Source: Eutreptiella sp. 'Long Island Sound 2002'
Lineage: Eukaryota; Euglenozoa; Euglenophyceae; Eutreptiales; Eutreptiaceae
Reading direction: 5' to 3'
DNA length: 64,000 nucleotides
Assembly (NCBI GenBank): GCA_964036045.1
Contig: OZ038388.1
Coordinates: 7,084,058-7,148,057, forward strand
Numbering within the stretch: the stretch's first letter is position 1; the number at the start of each line of letters is the position of its first letter. The notes beneath the pieces were generated by a model that ran no database searches, was not told where the DNA came from, and saw nothing but the letters and a program-made list of their open reading frames with translations. Both the position numbers and the translations under genes were made by a program. Below are positions 31,507 to 43,156 of this stretch, piece after piece.

Positions 31507-31577
31507 CGCCCTTGTAATAGCTACAGTAGGCGTAGGGACCGTATTAATTCCGTACTTTGGCGTAGCTATTACAAAGG
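31507..31577. mobile_element. Mini inverted-repeat transposable element (MITE-like)
   Basis: A 71-bp foldback: the left end CCCTTGTAATAGCTAC pairs with the right end GTAGCTATTACAAAGG, and the internal GGCGTAGGGACCGTATTAAT / TCCGTACTTTGGCG also partly pairs. A related copy is at 30986-31041. It is too small to encode anything. Confidence 0.6.
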
Positions 31578-31745
31578 GGGGGGGGGGAGTAGGAATACGA
31601 GCCCCACCCCCTCTTGTTGCATTTGCATGTCATCTCAACCCAGTTCCTGAAGCCCAGCGACAGGGCAACAGAACAAAAGAACTCATGGTTTGGTCGCATC
31701 ATTGTTGAACCTCGCAGTTTGAGCATGATTTGAAAGAATTGGGCG

Positions 31746-31746
<1 letters not shown>

Positions 31747-31790
<44 letters not shown>
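31747..31790. repeat. (CA)n microsatellite
   Basis: About 22 uninterrupted CA units. Confidence 0.95.
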
Positions 31791-31792
<2 letters not shown>

Positions 31793-32003
31793 TTGTGCAG
31801 TCACAGGCTCGCGGGGATGCAGGGCGCGGCAGCGGCAACATGTGTTGTACATTGTTCATGTTTTGCTGTCATGCCAAGATGGAGGAACAGGGACTGATGG
31901 CGCATCTGATCGATCCAAACATTGTCGCAGTGTGAACAGAGCTCTAGAGAGGTGAGGTATTGATAGGGAATCCTGTGTTGTTATTGCAAATGATATTGGG
32001 TGT

Positions 32004-32033
32004 CACACACAGACATACACACACAAACAGGCA

Positions 32034-32069
<36 letters not shown>

Positions 32070-32134
32070 TTCTCTAGAGAGGTGATGTATCATAGCGAAC
32101 GCTATTGCTTCGGATCACACACACACACACACAA
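32004..32134. repeat. (CA)n microsatellites
   Basis: Two CA blocks (32004-32068 and 32116-32134) separated by unique sequence. CTCTAGAGAGGTGA(G/T)GTAT occurs both before (near 31943) and between the blocks, suggesting a local tandem duplication. Confidence 0.85.
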
Positions 32135-34261
32135 AACCACAAGTACAGAAACCTTGCACAAGGAAACAGCCATCATCAGCTCATACTGAGCGCCCACACA
32201 AAAAGCTCCGCCGCTCAATGAAGCGCAAACTAGGGCCAACACAGGCACATCGGGGATGGTGCGCCATTACTCGGTCTTCACAACTCGCTGCCAGACCATT
32301 TCCCAGTCTACACCCAAGTCTTGCCCCCGGTGGTGTCCTCCTTGGGGACACACCTCACCCGTCTGAAACTACAGGATGGAGACTATACATGGTTCTGGAC
32401 CCTGTCCATGCGCGCTCGTGACTGTGGACCCTCTAAGGGGCTGCTGCACGCGCCTAGCGCCGGAACACAGAAAAAAAAGGATTGGTGAGCATGAGCATGG
32501 GGTGTGAGAGTGCCACTGTACACCAGGATCCCTTTTCATTGTCGGTGTCGTTGCCTGTTCGCCACGTCCCCCCCTACCCGAAACAGGCTTCACCGTCCCT
32601 GACAGTTCTCTGCCCATCTTTCCATCCATTCCTCCTTCGTGTCGCTGCTCTAGCTCCCACACATTTATCATTCATTCAGGCATTGTAAGAAGTTGCCTTT
32701 CCTTCCCAGCAATCTAGACATACAGAGCAGAACCTATGGTGAGCTTTCTTTTTGCATGACAGGCAGCACAGGAGTGTCAGGCTAGGTCCCACCACCGACT
32801 GGCACCGGGAGGTTGCTTTTCAGGCGCCCTGAGGCAGCCATGATGTATGCAGCAGACAAACAGGGTAACCACATTAATGACTACTGAAAAACACTTTGCG
32901 CAGACACTGCAGAGGCTTCCAAGATTTTTGGCCATACATTCCCCAAATCTGAACGAAAGCTTCTTTGGTACCGCGTCACTCTTTTTGGGTACACGCAGTC
33001 GTGACCAAAGATTTCCGATCCAAACCGGTGTTGGTCTGGTGTGGAGGCCTGAGGCACAAAAAAAAAGTGACACGCAGTCCGGTGAGAAGTGTGTAACTGT
33101 GTGCCGCGAAGGGGAGCACTGTTCAAGCAGACACAAGAGTTTGGAGGCGGTTCAGAGCCGGCCAGAGATAATATCTGCAGTACACCATCTTTGAGGTCCA
33201 TGTTGCATCACTGTCAAAATTCTTTTGTATTGTAGGCTACTTGATATTCCTGTTTGTGAGATTTCCAGCTGTGGAATGTTTTTATTGATATTTCAGCTAT
33301 GCATCTGCTGCTGCAATTCCACGCATTAGATTCCACCCCCAGAACTGTCTTTAACTCTTTGGCTGGAGCTCCTTTGCAATTCTGCCAGGTTGTGTGTTGA
33401 GGGCAACTCTGCTAGTAGAGTCCAGGCCAATTCTCCCAGGTGCTTCACTGTAGCACACTGATGCTTTGTACAAAACCCTGAACAAAAAGAACGGGTGACG
33501 CTGGCAGCAACGTACAGCCCCCCCCCCCCTCCCCTTTACCGGGGGCACTGTCACGTTGCACTGTTGTGCATTTGAGATTTGAGGGGTTATCCGCCACATT
33601 TTTGGGTGCACGTATATGCCTATGTGTGTGCGCATGCGTGAGTGCCATGTTCATGGGATTTGATTGCATCATCTCATCAGCCATTGGGATGGATCTTGGT
33701 GCTCTTGGAGGACCATATTATGCCCTTGAGAGCACCCCAAAGGAAACAACACGGTTCTTCTGCGGTTCATACGCCCATGCGCAACACAAATTGGAATGGT
33801 GTCATCATTTTCTTTTGGTAAAGGAGACCAATTTGGGCAAGGATTCTCAACAAGGGATTTTTATGGAACTTGTTTGCATCCCAGCACGCCATTGAATGGC
33901 TTCCGGTGCCGTTAGGAGGGATTGATAGTGCGCCGGGCAGGCATCTTTTGAGTCCTAAAGTGGACACGCAATGCGCAGTGCGCATGCAATGTGTGTGAAG
34001 TGCAATTATTAGGCATGAAAGGTCACACCAAGTACCCATATGAGGGGTTGTGGGGTGGGATGGGGCAAAGGAGTGACAAGGAGGTGATGGGTCAGGGACA
34101 AGAGCGTGAAGAAACCCCAACACCCCTGCCCCTGCCCCCCCCAAAGGCCAGTGGCTTGCAGGTCGGAAAGCCTGCAAGCAAGAAGCCAGGGTGGGAGTCC
34201 AGCTCCTCAGACGATGGGTAACCCCCCCGCCCCCAAGAAGAGATGCCCCCCCACCAGCGCC

Positions 34262-34289
34262 TCTTCCTCCTCCTCCTCCTCCTCCTCCT
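34262..34289 (+). repeat. (TCC)n microsatellite
   Basis: Nine TCC units within a Pro-rich, weakly coding-like stretch. Confidence 0.9.
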
Positions 34290-35927
34290 GAAAGCCCCTC
34301 ACCCCCACAAAGGCCAGCCCCACCCCAAAGCCAAACAGCCCCAAGGACAAAAATAAGGGGAGAAAGAGGAGAACCCCATCATGGGCACAATGGCCCGTGT
34401 GCCCTACGCTGGGGCACCCGGGGGGGGGGGGGGCTGGAGAAAGACATTGTGCAGGGGTGCACAGCGGGGGAGGGGGGCGAGAGTCGGATAATTCGCCTGA
34501 TCAGCCGCCATACAATGAGGGCTTCTCCCCTGCGGCGCCTGCAGTGCGCCTTGCGGCACGCGTGGGGAATAATTCCGGTGGCAAACAAGATAGGCACTTT
34601 ATTGTTGTTCTATTGACTGTGTTTTGCACACCCCACCCCTCTACACTGTGCAATAGGTCCCTTAAGGACACTTTCTTTTTTGAAGGACCCCCCCCCTTTT
34701 TACCTGTGTGGGGGCTCCCTCAGCGATATGGATTGGCCCCCCCTTTGTACATGCTAGAATGCCCAATTTCGTTCTGGGCTAGAACTTCTAGCCTAGAGCT
34801 TTCTAAGCTAGGCAGGAACTCAAAAAGAAAACTTATCAACGGGCACTATTTTTTGCCAAAAACCTGGCCTATTGTGCCCACTCAAGTCCAGGGGTAGTTG
34901 CTGAGCCCCTAAGACACCTTTTTTCTGGTTCTTATGCATTTAGGAGCAATCTACAAACCCAATACTGTTGAAACATCTGAAGAAAAAATTGCATGTTGGT
35001 CCATATGCAACAGTTCAGCTCAGAAGCTCACATACTCTGAGTTGCGTGCAAGCAGAGTTGGTCTTTGCTCATGGGCTAAGCTACCCAAATATGGAAGACC
35101 TAGGTTCAAACCCCACCATATACTTTTTTAATAGCCCAAAGTGTTGTACCCACCCCCAAACCAAAAAATGTTTGCCAATGCTAAATGAGCCATGTGAAGC
35201 ACCAAATGGATAACCATTGTGCAAGGGGGACGAAACAAAATTGGTTTGCATGGTTTCTCTGCTTTGCCACTTGTTTTGACTTGAAAACCCCCGTATTGTG
35301 TTCTTTGCATTACCACACCAACCCTGCCCAAACCACCTACCCAAGCCATGGCCTTGCGACACAAAATGCAGGCTTTAGAAATCAGTCACATTCAATCAAT
35401 CAAATCTCATGCAGTAGCTCAATTGCCCGCCTGAATATTGTTGACCATCGCCGGCAGTGACTGCAAAAGTGTGCAAGACGCATAAGTCCAAATATTTGGG
35501 CAAGAAAGTAAAGCAACAAATTGGTCTAACAACATCACTACCCATGAGTAGCACAGCCAAATCCAGGTCACCGCCATCCACAAGCATGGCATTATCAACC
35601 GGCCGTGTAGCCATGGAACATTCTCGAAGGCCCACACTCGCAGGGCAAACTCCTCCACCCATGGTTGAGGCTACAAGCGGATGACCGCCGCCTCCTCGTC
35701 CTCCTCGTCCACCACCTCCTCCACATCAAACAAGCACGGCACCCTTCTACCCGACCTTGCAAGTCCTACAGCCCGCCAGGCCTCTGCAAACTCCACACAT
35801 TCTTTGTACACCGCACTGATGAGCACTGTGTTCATTTCCACGTGCAATGCAAACTTCAGATTAAGCAACGTGTCTTGCGAAGTCGAAACCAAGGTGGGCT
35901 GCACAAAGCACTAAGTCCTGATGCCAT

Positions 35928-36062
35928 ATCCCCAACTCAAGGGGCCACCAAAAGCGGGAATGAGTCTGTATCCCCAACTCGAGGAAACCCCAAGAAAGGG
36001 CAAGAAATCAAAAGTGGCCACATCACCGTTGCCTCCTTGGGGTTCCCAAAATGGGGTAAGAA
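35928..36062. repeat. Degenerate CCCCAACTC motif repeat
   Basis: ATCCCCAACTC(A/G)AGG occurs twice, followed by a related CCTTGGGGTTCCC. It is the inverted form of the motif in the arrays at 9920-10063 and 37638-37722. Confidence 0.55.
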
Positions 36063-37637
36063 ATCAAAGTGAGTACATGACCCTACCATACCCCAACCAC
36101 ACTACCAAAACACATGCATTCCCCTTCAAACGAAAGCAAAAAGTAGGCAACCAATTTGCCACTTTTTTTTTGCTGTCTCGGAACCACTCCGCTATGGGAC
36201 ATAGCGCACTGATGCCAAATGCCAGATTACGTTGTGTACCAGAGAGGAACCAGACCAGGTGCCACGATAGCCTTAAAGCTGCGTGTATAGTGCAAAATGC
36301 CATGTGATCGGCACAACTCCACACACAGTCCCATGCAATGCAGGGAACAATGCAGGGAATTCTCTGTGGCCGTTGAGTTTGCTTGCAATGGTCCTTAAGC
36401 AGGTGCCAGGTCAAACTTTCCTCTTTCTCAATCCAAAAAGTCTCGTGTGCAAGGCGCCACTGCCTTTGAAAAGCCATCCACTTCCATCTTCGTTTCCTAT
36501 AGATCTTTGGTGCTTCACGATGGGCCTGTCATCCTCAAAAATGGTCTCCTGCAATTACGCCACAGGGGTGTCCTCCTGCTCATCAGGTACAGCATTTGAC
36601 TTTCCTCGACCTGTCTCCCTAGAACTGCCCCAAAGACACAGCACTACTGCAGCCACACAGCCCCTCCCGCCCCCGTCCCCCCCAGATACAACACAACCTC
36701 CACACCTACACAGCACATTTCAGTTGTGCTGGGCTTGTTGATCGGTTTGTTGGTTCTTGCAATTGTTGGGAATTGCATTTTCAGACTTTCAGTAGGGCTT
36801 TTATTGAAAAGTTTAATGGTCGTATCTCGTATCTCCTATCTCCTCCACCTGGTTCAGCCCCTCTTCCTCCTGATAAGACCCCTTTACAAGTGGTTTTTGA
36901 TTTGGTGTGTGGCTATCAGAGGGGGAGGAGGAGGAGAAGCACCGCATCCATGTCAAATAACATTTTTGTAGCCCCTTCAATATCCAGCACACACGACCCA
37001 TCACAAATACACATTGTTATTGCTGAACTATGGGCTTTTCCTGTGGTAAAAACCAGCCAGCCTTTAGTCATGTCAGATTTTCACATCAGCACCTTTGTAT
37101 CAGCCTCAGGGGGGCCCAAAATCCAAGTTTTTGAATTGCTGGCATGCACCTGCACTATTTGACGTGAAAACAGCGGCCTTGTGGCGCACAAAGAAACCAG
37201 CTCCCAAGTTGGCATGACAAAGGACCAGGGCTCCTCTCTTCCAAGAACTTCCCATTTCTGATTGGAAGAGATTTAGACGCTTCTCACAGCACATCAACTG
37301 CAGCAGAAAAGCAGAACACTGGTCAACTCACAAAAACGCTGGAGCACCAGCAGAGCCACCTGGTAGGTGACAAGGAACAAAGCAGTGCAGCAGAAAAATT
37401 CCAAAAAGATTGGTTGCGTATCATGTCCATTGAAAACCTTTTCCACCATTTTTGTCCCTGCCAAAATGTTATTCGGCACCTTTGGATTAGCTGAATTCAA
37501 AACCAGGTTGTGCATTGGGAGGCTGTCATGCCCGTAGGGGGGCGGGGGAACCGGCACCGCGAACATTTAGATTTACATGTGAATAGTGCTTTTTCACGTT
37601 TTAGTGGATTTCTGAGTTGGGAGGGGGTGGACTTCCG

Positions 37638-37722
37638 CACTTTGGTGCCGCCCCTTGAGTTGGGGTTATGGACTCCCACAATTCGGTGTGGCCGCTTGAC
37701 TTGGGGTTATGGACTCCCAAGT
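37638..37722 (+). repeat. Two-unit minisatellite, TTGGGGTTATGGACTCCC family
   Basis: Two units of about 40 bp, each containing CTTGA(G/C)TTGGGGTTATGG. The family is shared with 9920-10063 and, inverted, 53838-53968. Confidence 0.75.
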
Positions 37723-38385
37723 ATCTGAGTGTGGCACTTGCCACTTAAATGTGTGTGCATCTTGCATGCCATTGCATAGTTGTACCTTACAAAGCGAAGT
37801 TGCTTGTCCATGGGTACATTCAAGTACAAGGTTGGAAGCAGTTTGATTTTTATCTTGTGGACCTTGCTGGTGTGGCATGCTACAGAGAGGTGGCAGGTGA
37901 TCTTGGGTAAGTTCCCCTGCATGTGCACAGTGCCCACGCAGTGCGCACGCAGTACAACAACATTGCCTTGGTCTTAGGGCACTTGCTCAGGCGTTGTGGC
38001 ACACCCTATGGTGCACGAGACTCACCCCCAGAGCCGGAGGACCCCCCTCCAGTCAACGGTACTATCACTGCCACCACAAGTACAAAATTGCCAGCCAAAG
38101 TAATCAAACAACCCTTCCCCGCCTACAGCTCTGCAGTTCGTCTCCAGGGTCCGTGGCCCAAGCTCAGAGCTGTAGGGACCGCCTGGCGTGCAACGCAGAG
38201 CACACTGCTTTGGCAACAGTGCAGGCAAAATGTCTGGCAGTGCAGCTGCTGATATGCAATATTTGGTGACCTGGAACTCCGGGTCCTGTGTTATATTACA
38301 ATTTTCACAGCAGCCACTGATTGTACACAGTACCAAGCCAGGCTGATGGAACAATCACTTCCACCTCATCCCACAGCACCCTCTC

Positions 38386-38817
38386 ATGTGCCACCCTGTT
38401 CCACTGAATCATCTCCTGCTGCTCTGCGCCCTTCTCGGTGGATGCACTCACAAAGCCACTGCAATCCCTCTTGCTGCATGTCCTCTGCCCTCCCATGCCA
38501 TGTTCCCACTGCGCCCCTGTTGCCCAGGAAGCAAGTATCAGAAGGGGACCACTTCAAGTAACGGTTGTGGAACGACTGGCCTGACGCTTGCTCAATCCAA
38601 TGTGATGACCCCCTGCTGCAACGAACATGACCACTGCTATGGCACGGCTGGAAAAACTCAGAAGTCATGCGATGATGAGTTCTTGTCCTGCATGTTGAAT
38701 AAGGCCGGGAACGACGCGGCAGACAAGGCACTGGCAAACTCTTTGTATGGTGCATTTGCCGCCGTCGGAAGTGTGCCGTTTTGTGTGGCACAGACAGAGA
38801 CTGTGGGCTGCCAATAA
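38386..38817 (+). CDS. Secreted phospholipase A2, group XII-like
   Basis: A 143-residue protein. A hydrophobic N-terminus (N-H-L-L-L-L-C-A-L-L-G-G) looks like a signal peptide, with likely cleavage after A-T-A near residue 26. The mature part shows N-G-C-G-T at about 59, then the catalytic segment P-C-C-N-E-H-D-H-C-Y-G-T and S-C-D-D-E-F, the CCxxHDxC motif of secreted phospholipases A2. This family uses the His-Asp pair and Ca2+ to hydrolyse the sn-2 ester of phospholipids. Cysteine spacing (NGCG 21-25 residues before the HD motif, then C-M-L and late single cysteines) fits the group XII type. The protein is intronless here and ends with TAA before a poly(A) signal. The start is the first ATG before the signal peptide. 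It appears intact. Confidence 0.85.
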   Translation: MCHPVPLNHLLLLCALLGGCTHKATAIPLAACPLPSHAMFPLRPCCPGSKYQKGTTSSNGCGTTGLTLAQSNVMTPCCNEHDHCYGTAGKTQKSCDDEFLSCMLNKAGNDAADKALANSLYGAFAAVGSVPFCVAQTETVGCQ

Positions 38818-38851
38818 CTTGCACCTCTGCATCTCCCCGTCCATTTGCTAA

Positions 38852-38857
38852 AATAAA
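38852..38857 (+). promoter_or_regulatory. Poly(A) signal of the phospholipase gene
   Basis: AATAAA 35 bases after the stop codon, followed by a TTTATTGT stretch. Confidence 0.7.
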
Positions 38858-39590
38858 TTCACTTTATTGTAATCGACACCGGAGCACCGGTGCCGCAATT
38901 TTTGTCCCCTCTCTTTGTGAGGGGTAGGCCTGTTTCAAAGATGCTATATGAACCGGGCGGAGCACCCGCAATGTAACATAGCAACCAGTGGACTCACCTT
39001 TGCAGCTTCCGGACTATGCTTACTGGGGGGGGACAATCAATGCTGGAGCACCGGTGCCGCAACTTTTGTGAACCGTAATTTTCCTGCTTCAGGCTGTAAT
39101 ATTTGCTTTAATGCATTGTTTACAAGTAGGTTTACAAGCCCCCATCCATATTCAATGAGCTTGCTATATGCAGTGCCTGTCTCCCATTGGTTAGATGGAT
39201 GTTGGCCAGGGGACATGGAGCCCTTGCAAGACAACCAACAAGCAGAGGCACATTGCTGCGAACATGGAGACGCAAGTTCGATCCAGAAGCCAATTTGGTC
39301 TTCTTCGACGTAGCCGCGATCTGGTGCTTGATGCTGCACGCAGAGGCTCCTTTGCTTTGTGAAAGCGCTGAGTATACCTCTGCCCGATTATTGATAAGAT
39401 GGTGGGAGGCATGTTGACCTTGTTCGTGTGCCACAGAGTGCCTGTGTCTTCGGTGACCTTCGCACGGCTAAGGCATTGCACAACAACCCAGCATTGGAGC
39501 ACCACACATCTGCCTCGGCAACAACCTGTCAGGCGCATGGCGACATTTGCACCCCTTGCGAAGCCCGTGCACCTCCTACGGTTTACTACT
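38858..39590. other. Spacer with a 25-bp direct repeat
   Basis: GGAGCACCGGTGCCGCAA occurs at 38881 and 39043. Around 39296-39360 there is a weak, older-looking match to the satellite that follows. No gene supported. Confidence 0.5.
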
Positions 39591-42088
39591 CATGTGATGT
39601 GATGTGGTGCCGCAATTTTTTTTTGAGGACTGTGGTTTGTGCTTTTTGCTGTCTCATTTTGACCGAATGCATTTATTATAAACCTGCAGTTACGTTGTTG
39701 TCACATGCAATGGCTGTATGTTACTCCACTGTTCGGCATCAAGGGACAGGTTGCGAGAAATATATGAGAAGCAGTTTCGACTTTCCATCGAGGCAGGCGA
39801 AATCTCATGCTTGATGCTACATGCCGTCTTCACTTTGTCAACACTCAATGCATGCATCTGCCTATGCTCCTTGTAGCGATGACTGTGATGTGTGTTGATT
39901 GCGTTGCTTCCTGCAGTGTGCCAGCGAGGGGATGTGTCTTTGATGAACAGCACCCCAATAACGCTGGATTTTGAGCTTACACTAAAACGCAAGATCCAGG
40001 AATGCGAGCACCGCACAGCAGTTGCCTGAGCACCCTGACAGTGAAAACCTTACTGAGTGCATGCACCTCCACCGCTTTACTCATGTGATGTGGTGCTGCA
40101 ATTTTTTTTTGAGGACTGTGGTTTGTGCTTTTTGCTGTCTCATTTTGACCGAATGCATTTATTATAAACGTGCAGTTACGTTGTTGTCACATGCAATGGC
40201 TGTATGTTACTCCACTGTTCGGCATCAAGGGACAGGTTGCGAGAAATATGTGAGAAGCAGTTTGGACTTATCATCGAGGCAGGCGCAATCTGATGCTTGA
40301 TGCTACATGCAGTCTTTACTTTGCTCAACACTCAATGCATGCATCTGCCTATGCTCCTTGTAGCGATGACTGTGATGTGTGTTGATTGCGTTAATTCCTG
40401 CATTGTGCCAGCGAGGGGATGTGTCTTTGATGAACAGCACCCCAATAACGCTGGATTTTGAGCTTACACTAAAACGCAAGATCCAGGAATGCGAGCACCG
40501 CACAGCAGTTGCCTGAGCACCCTGACAGTGAAAACCTTACTGAGTGCATGCACCTCCACCGCTTTACTCATGTGATGTGGTGCTGCAATTTTTTTTTAGG
40601 ACTGTGGTTTGTGCTTTTTGCTGTCTCATTTTGACCGAATGCATTTATTATAAACGTGCAGTTACGTTGTTGTCACATGCAATGGCTGTATGTTACTCCA
40701 CTGTTCGGCATCAAGGGACAGGTTGCGAGAAATATGTGAGAAGCAGTTTGGACTTATCATCGAGGCAGGCGCAATCTGATGCTTGATGCTACATGCAGTC
40801 TTTACTTTGCTCAACACTCAATGCATGCATCTGCCTATGCTCCTTGTAGCGAAGACTGTGATGTGTGTTGATTGCGTTGCTTCCTGCAGTGTGCCAGCGA
40901 GGGGATGTGTCTTTGATGAACAGCACCCCAATAACGCTGGATTTTGAGCTTACACTAAAACGCAAGATCCAGGAATGCGAGCACCGCACAGCAGTTGCCT
41001 GAGCACCCTGACAGTGAAAACCTTACTGAGTGCATGCACCTCCACCGCTTTACTCATGTGATGTGGTGCTGCAATTTTTTTTTAGGACTGTGGTTTGTGC
41101 TTTTTGCTGTCTCATTTTGACCGAATGCATTTATTATAAACCTGCAGTTACGTTGTTGTCACATGCAATGGCTGTCTGTTACTCCACTGTTCGGCATCAA
41201 GGGACAGGTTGCGAGAAATATATGAGAAGCAGTTTTGAGTTTCCATCGAGGCAGGCGCAATGTGATGCTTGATGCTACATGCAGTCTTTACTTTGTCAAT
41301 ACTCAATGCATGCATCTGCCTATGCTCCTTGTAGCGAAGACTGTGATGTGTGTTGATTGCGCTGATTCCTGCATTGTGCCAGCGAGGGGATGTGTCTTTG
41401 ATGAACAGCCAAACCTTTTCACGGCCAATGCCCCGAAAACGCTGCATTTTGAGCTTACACCAAAACGCAGAATCCCGGAATGCGAGCTCCACACAGCAGT
41501 TACCTCTGCACCCTGACAGTGAAAGCCTTACTGAGCCCACGCACGTCCACCGCTTTACTCATGTGATGTGGTGCTGCACTTTTTTTTTAGGATTGTGGTT
41601 TGTGCTTTTTGCTGCCTCATTTTGACTGGATGCATTTATTACAAACCCGCATGGTAGGGGAGAAAAAAAACCCCAGTTTAGCTGAAACCCCCCCCCGGCG
41701 GGGTTTTCTCCACAGAGGGGACAGAAGGGGGGATTTCTGCCCATTTTGGGGGGGGTTTATTACCCTTCCCGGAGTTTTTTTGCGGAGATTCACCATTTTT
41801 GGGGGGGGGGCTTTTACTAGTAGCCCATGGTTTCCATATGGGGCCATGGTGGGCGTGTAACCCTGTAGTGGCTCTTTGGCAACCCATCCTAGAGGTTGCA
41901 GGTTGCCAGTTGACCACATGTTGTCTTTGTACAGCAGCTTTGCAAGGCGTGGAGTTGGATGGCTGTTTTTACTCCGCTGTTCGGCATCAAGGTACAGGTT
42001 GCGAGAAATATACGAGCGGCAATTTTGAGTTTCCATCAAGGCAGGCGCAATCTGGCGCTTGATGCTATATGCAGTCTTTATTTTGTCA
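39591..42088 (+). repeat. 487-bp satellite, four full units and an interrupted fifth
   Basis: Units start with CATGTGATGTGGTGC at 39591, 40082, 40569, 41055 and 41560 (periods 491, 487, 486, 505). They are highly similar, with units 2 and 3 closest. Each contains an (A)TTTTTTTT tract, CATTTATTATAAAC, GTTACTCCACTGTTCGGCAT, TCGAGGCAGGCG and CAATGCATGCATCTGCC. The fifth unit is broken at about 41652 and resumes at about 41957. The short frames repeated in every unit are too divergent in length to be genes. Confidence 0.95.
41652..41957. mobile_element. 305-bp insertion in the fifth satellite unit
   Basis: Replaces about 20 bp of the satellite consensus. It contains A-runs, C-runs and G-runs in its first half, and a unique half with CCATGGTTTCCATATGGGGCC. 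No inverted ends or coding sequence were recognised, so the type is unknown. Confidence 0.55.
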
Positions 42089-42261
42089 CAACGCTGTGGT
42101 GCGTACCAAACAATGCCCCACTTTTTAACCAAAAAAACACCCCAAATTGTACCAGTTTGTACCCCAAAACCCGTTGCCCCATCTGATGACCCAAATGTTT
42201 CGACAATTTTGTGAAACCCGCAACGAAGGCTCTTACCAACCCCCCCCCCCTCCCTCCTCCC

Positions 42262-43059
42262 AGTAAGAAAAAGTGCTTTTCCATTGCTTTGGGACATACT
42301 CTAGTTGTATTAGAGATGCACTGAGCATCCATGCATTTTTATCTTAGTATTGGTCCAGCCAAAAGTGGTGAGAACACATTTTGACCTATGGAACCAAACA
42401 CCCAATCAGGATATGGAGTGGACCCCTTAATCCCCTTTCAATCAGAAGTAAAACATCTTTTCCTGAGTTGACTGGGCACTGACATACCTAAGGTAGAGCC
42501 TATGAATTTATCTATGTTTTTCCATGAATACTTATCTGCCCTAGTGGTATGCACCATAGGGGGTTAGGCACCTCTTTTTGAGAGGTCCTGGGTTCAATTC
42601 CTGGTAAACCTAACTAAGTAGGAAGATCCCATGTGACATGGCAGTGACCTCATCGCCACATACCATGCCACCTCAGCACATATGGGACCCAAAAGAAAGA
42701 GTGCACATCTCCTAAGATGGCACTATGGAGAGAGAGTGATCCTGTGGCAGTTTTCTAACTCTTTTCCCAAAACATTTCAGCTATCTCTGTGAATATGCAT
42801 TCATTTGTATCCTGAGTTGCAGTTTCTGTGAATATCTGATCATCTTTCACTGTTTACACTGCAGCCCTTCATGCTTTGATCCTGAATTACCTTCTCCTTG
42901 CATACTATTGGCTTGGGCTATCCTGTATTGAGTTGGCTTTACTGTATTTCAACAAACAAAAGCTTTTCATCATCCAAAACCAGCAGCAGGACACCCTACA
43001 GCAACAACAAGCAGCAGGAGAAGCAAAAACACAGTGCTGAAAACACTATAAACTTTTCT
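42262..43059 (+). repeat. 5' LTR of the chromovirus
   Basis: 798 bp, about 99.5 percent identical to 52871-53668. It begins AGTAAGAAAAAG and ends AACTTTTCT, so the termini are AG...CT rather than the usual TG...CA, with near-inverted AGAAAAG/CTTTTCT ends. A tRNA-like hairpin with an exact B box (GGTTCAATTCC) lies near 42592. Confidence 0.95.
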
Positions 43060-43070
43060 GGTAGCAGAGG
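43059..43070 (+). other. Primer binding site (initiator tRNA-Met)
   Basis: TGGTAGCAGAGG abuts the 5' LTR and is complementary to the 3' end of eukaryotic initiator tRNA-Met. Its T overlaps the last base of the LTR. Confidence 0.85.
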
Positions 43071-43156
43071 CAGCCTGTCTCTGTGCACCGGCAGCGACCC
43101 CGCGCCGTACAACCAGTGCTCCGAGCAGGCAAATACAAGCAGAAGGGCGGATTAAG

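Larger units (their letters stand above)
31416..38385. other. Seven-kb region without a confident gene
   Basis: Contains CA tracts (31747-32134), an inverted-repeat element (31507-31577), a TCC tract at 34262, a tRNA-like B box (GGTTCAAACCC near 35103), and the CCCCAACTCAAGGGGCCACC motif family (35928-36062, 37638-37722). Weak coding-like stretches occur at 35457-35684 (+) and around 35680-35830 (-), without recognisable domains. I see no RNA gene that folds properly. Confidence 0.5.

Noticed and set aside
35036-35115. tRNA gene
   Set aside because: A B box is present (GGTTCAAACCC), but the T-stem does not pair and no acceptor stem forms.
39591-41560. CRISPR-like or gene-family array
   Set aside because: Units are 487 bp, adjacent without unique spacers, and eukaryotic; it is a satellite.
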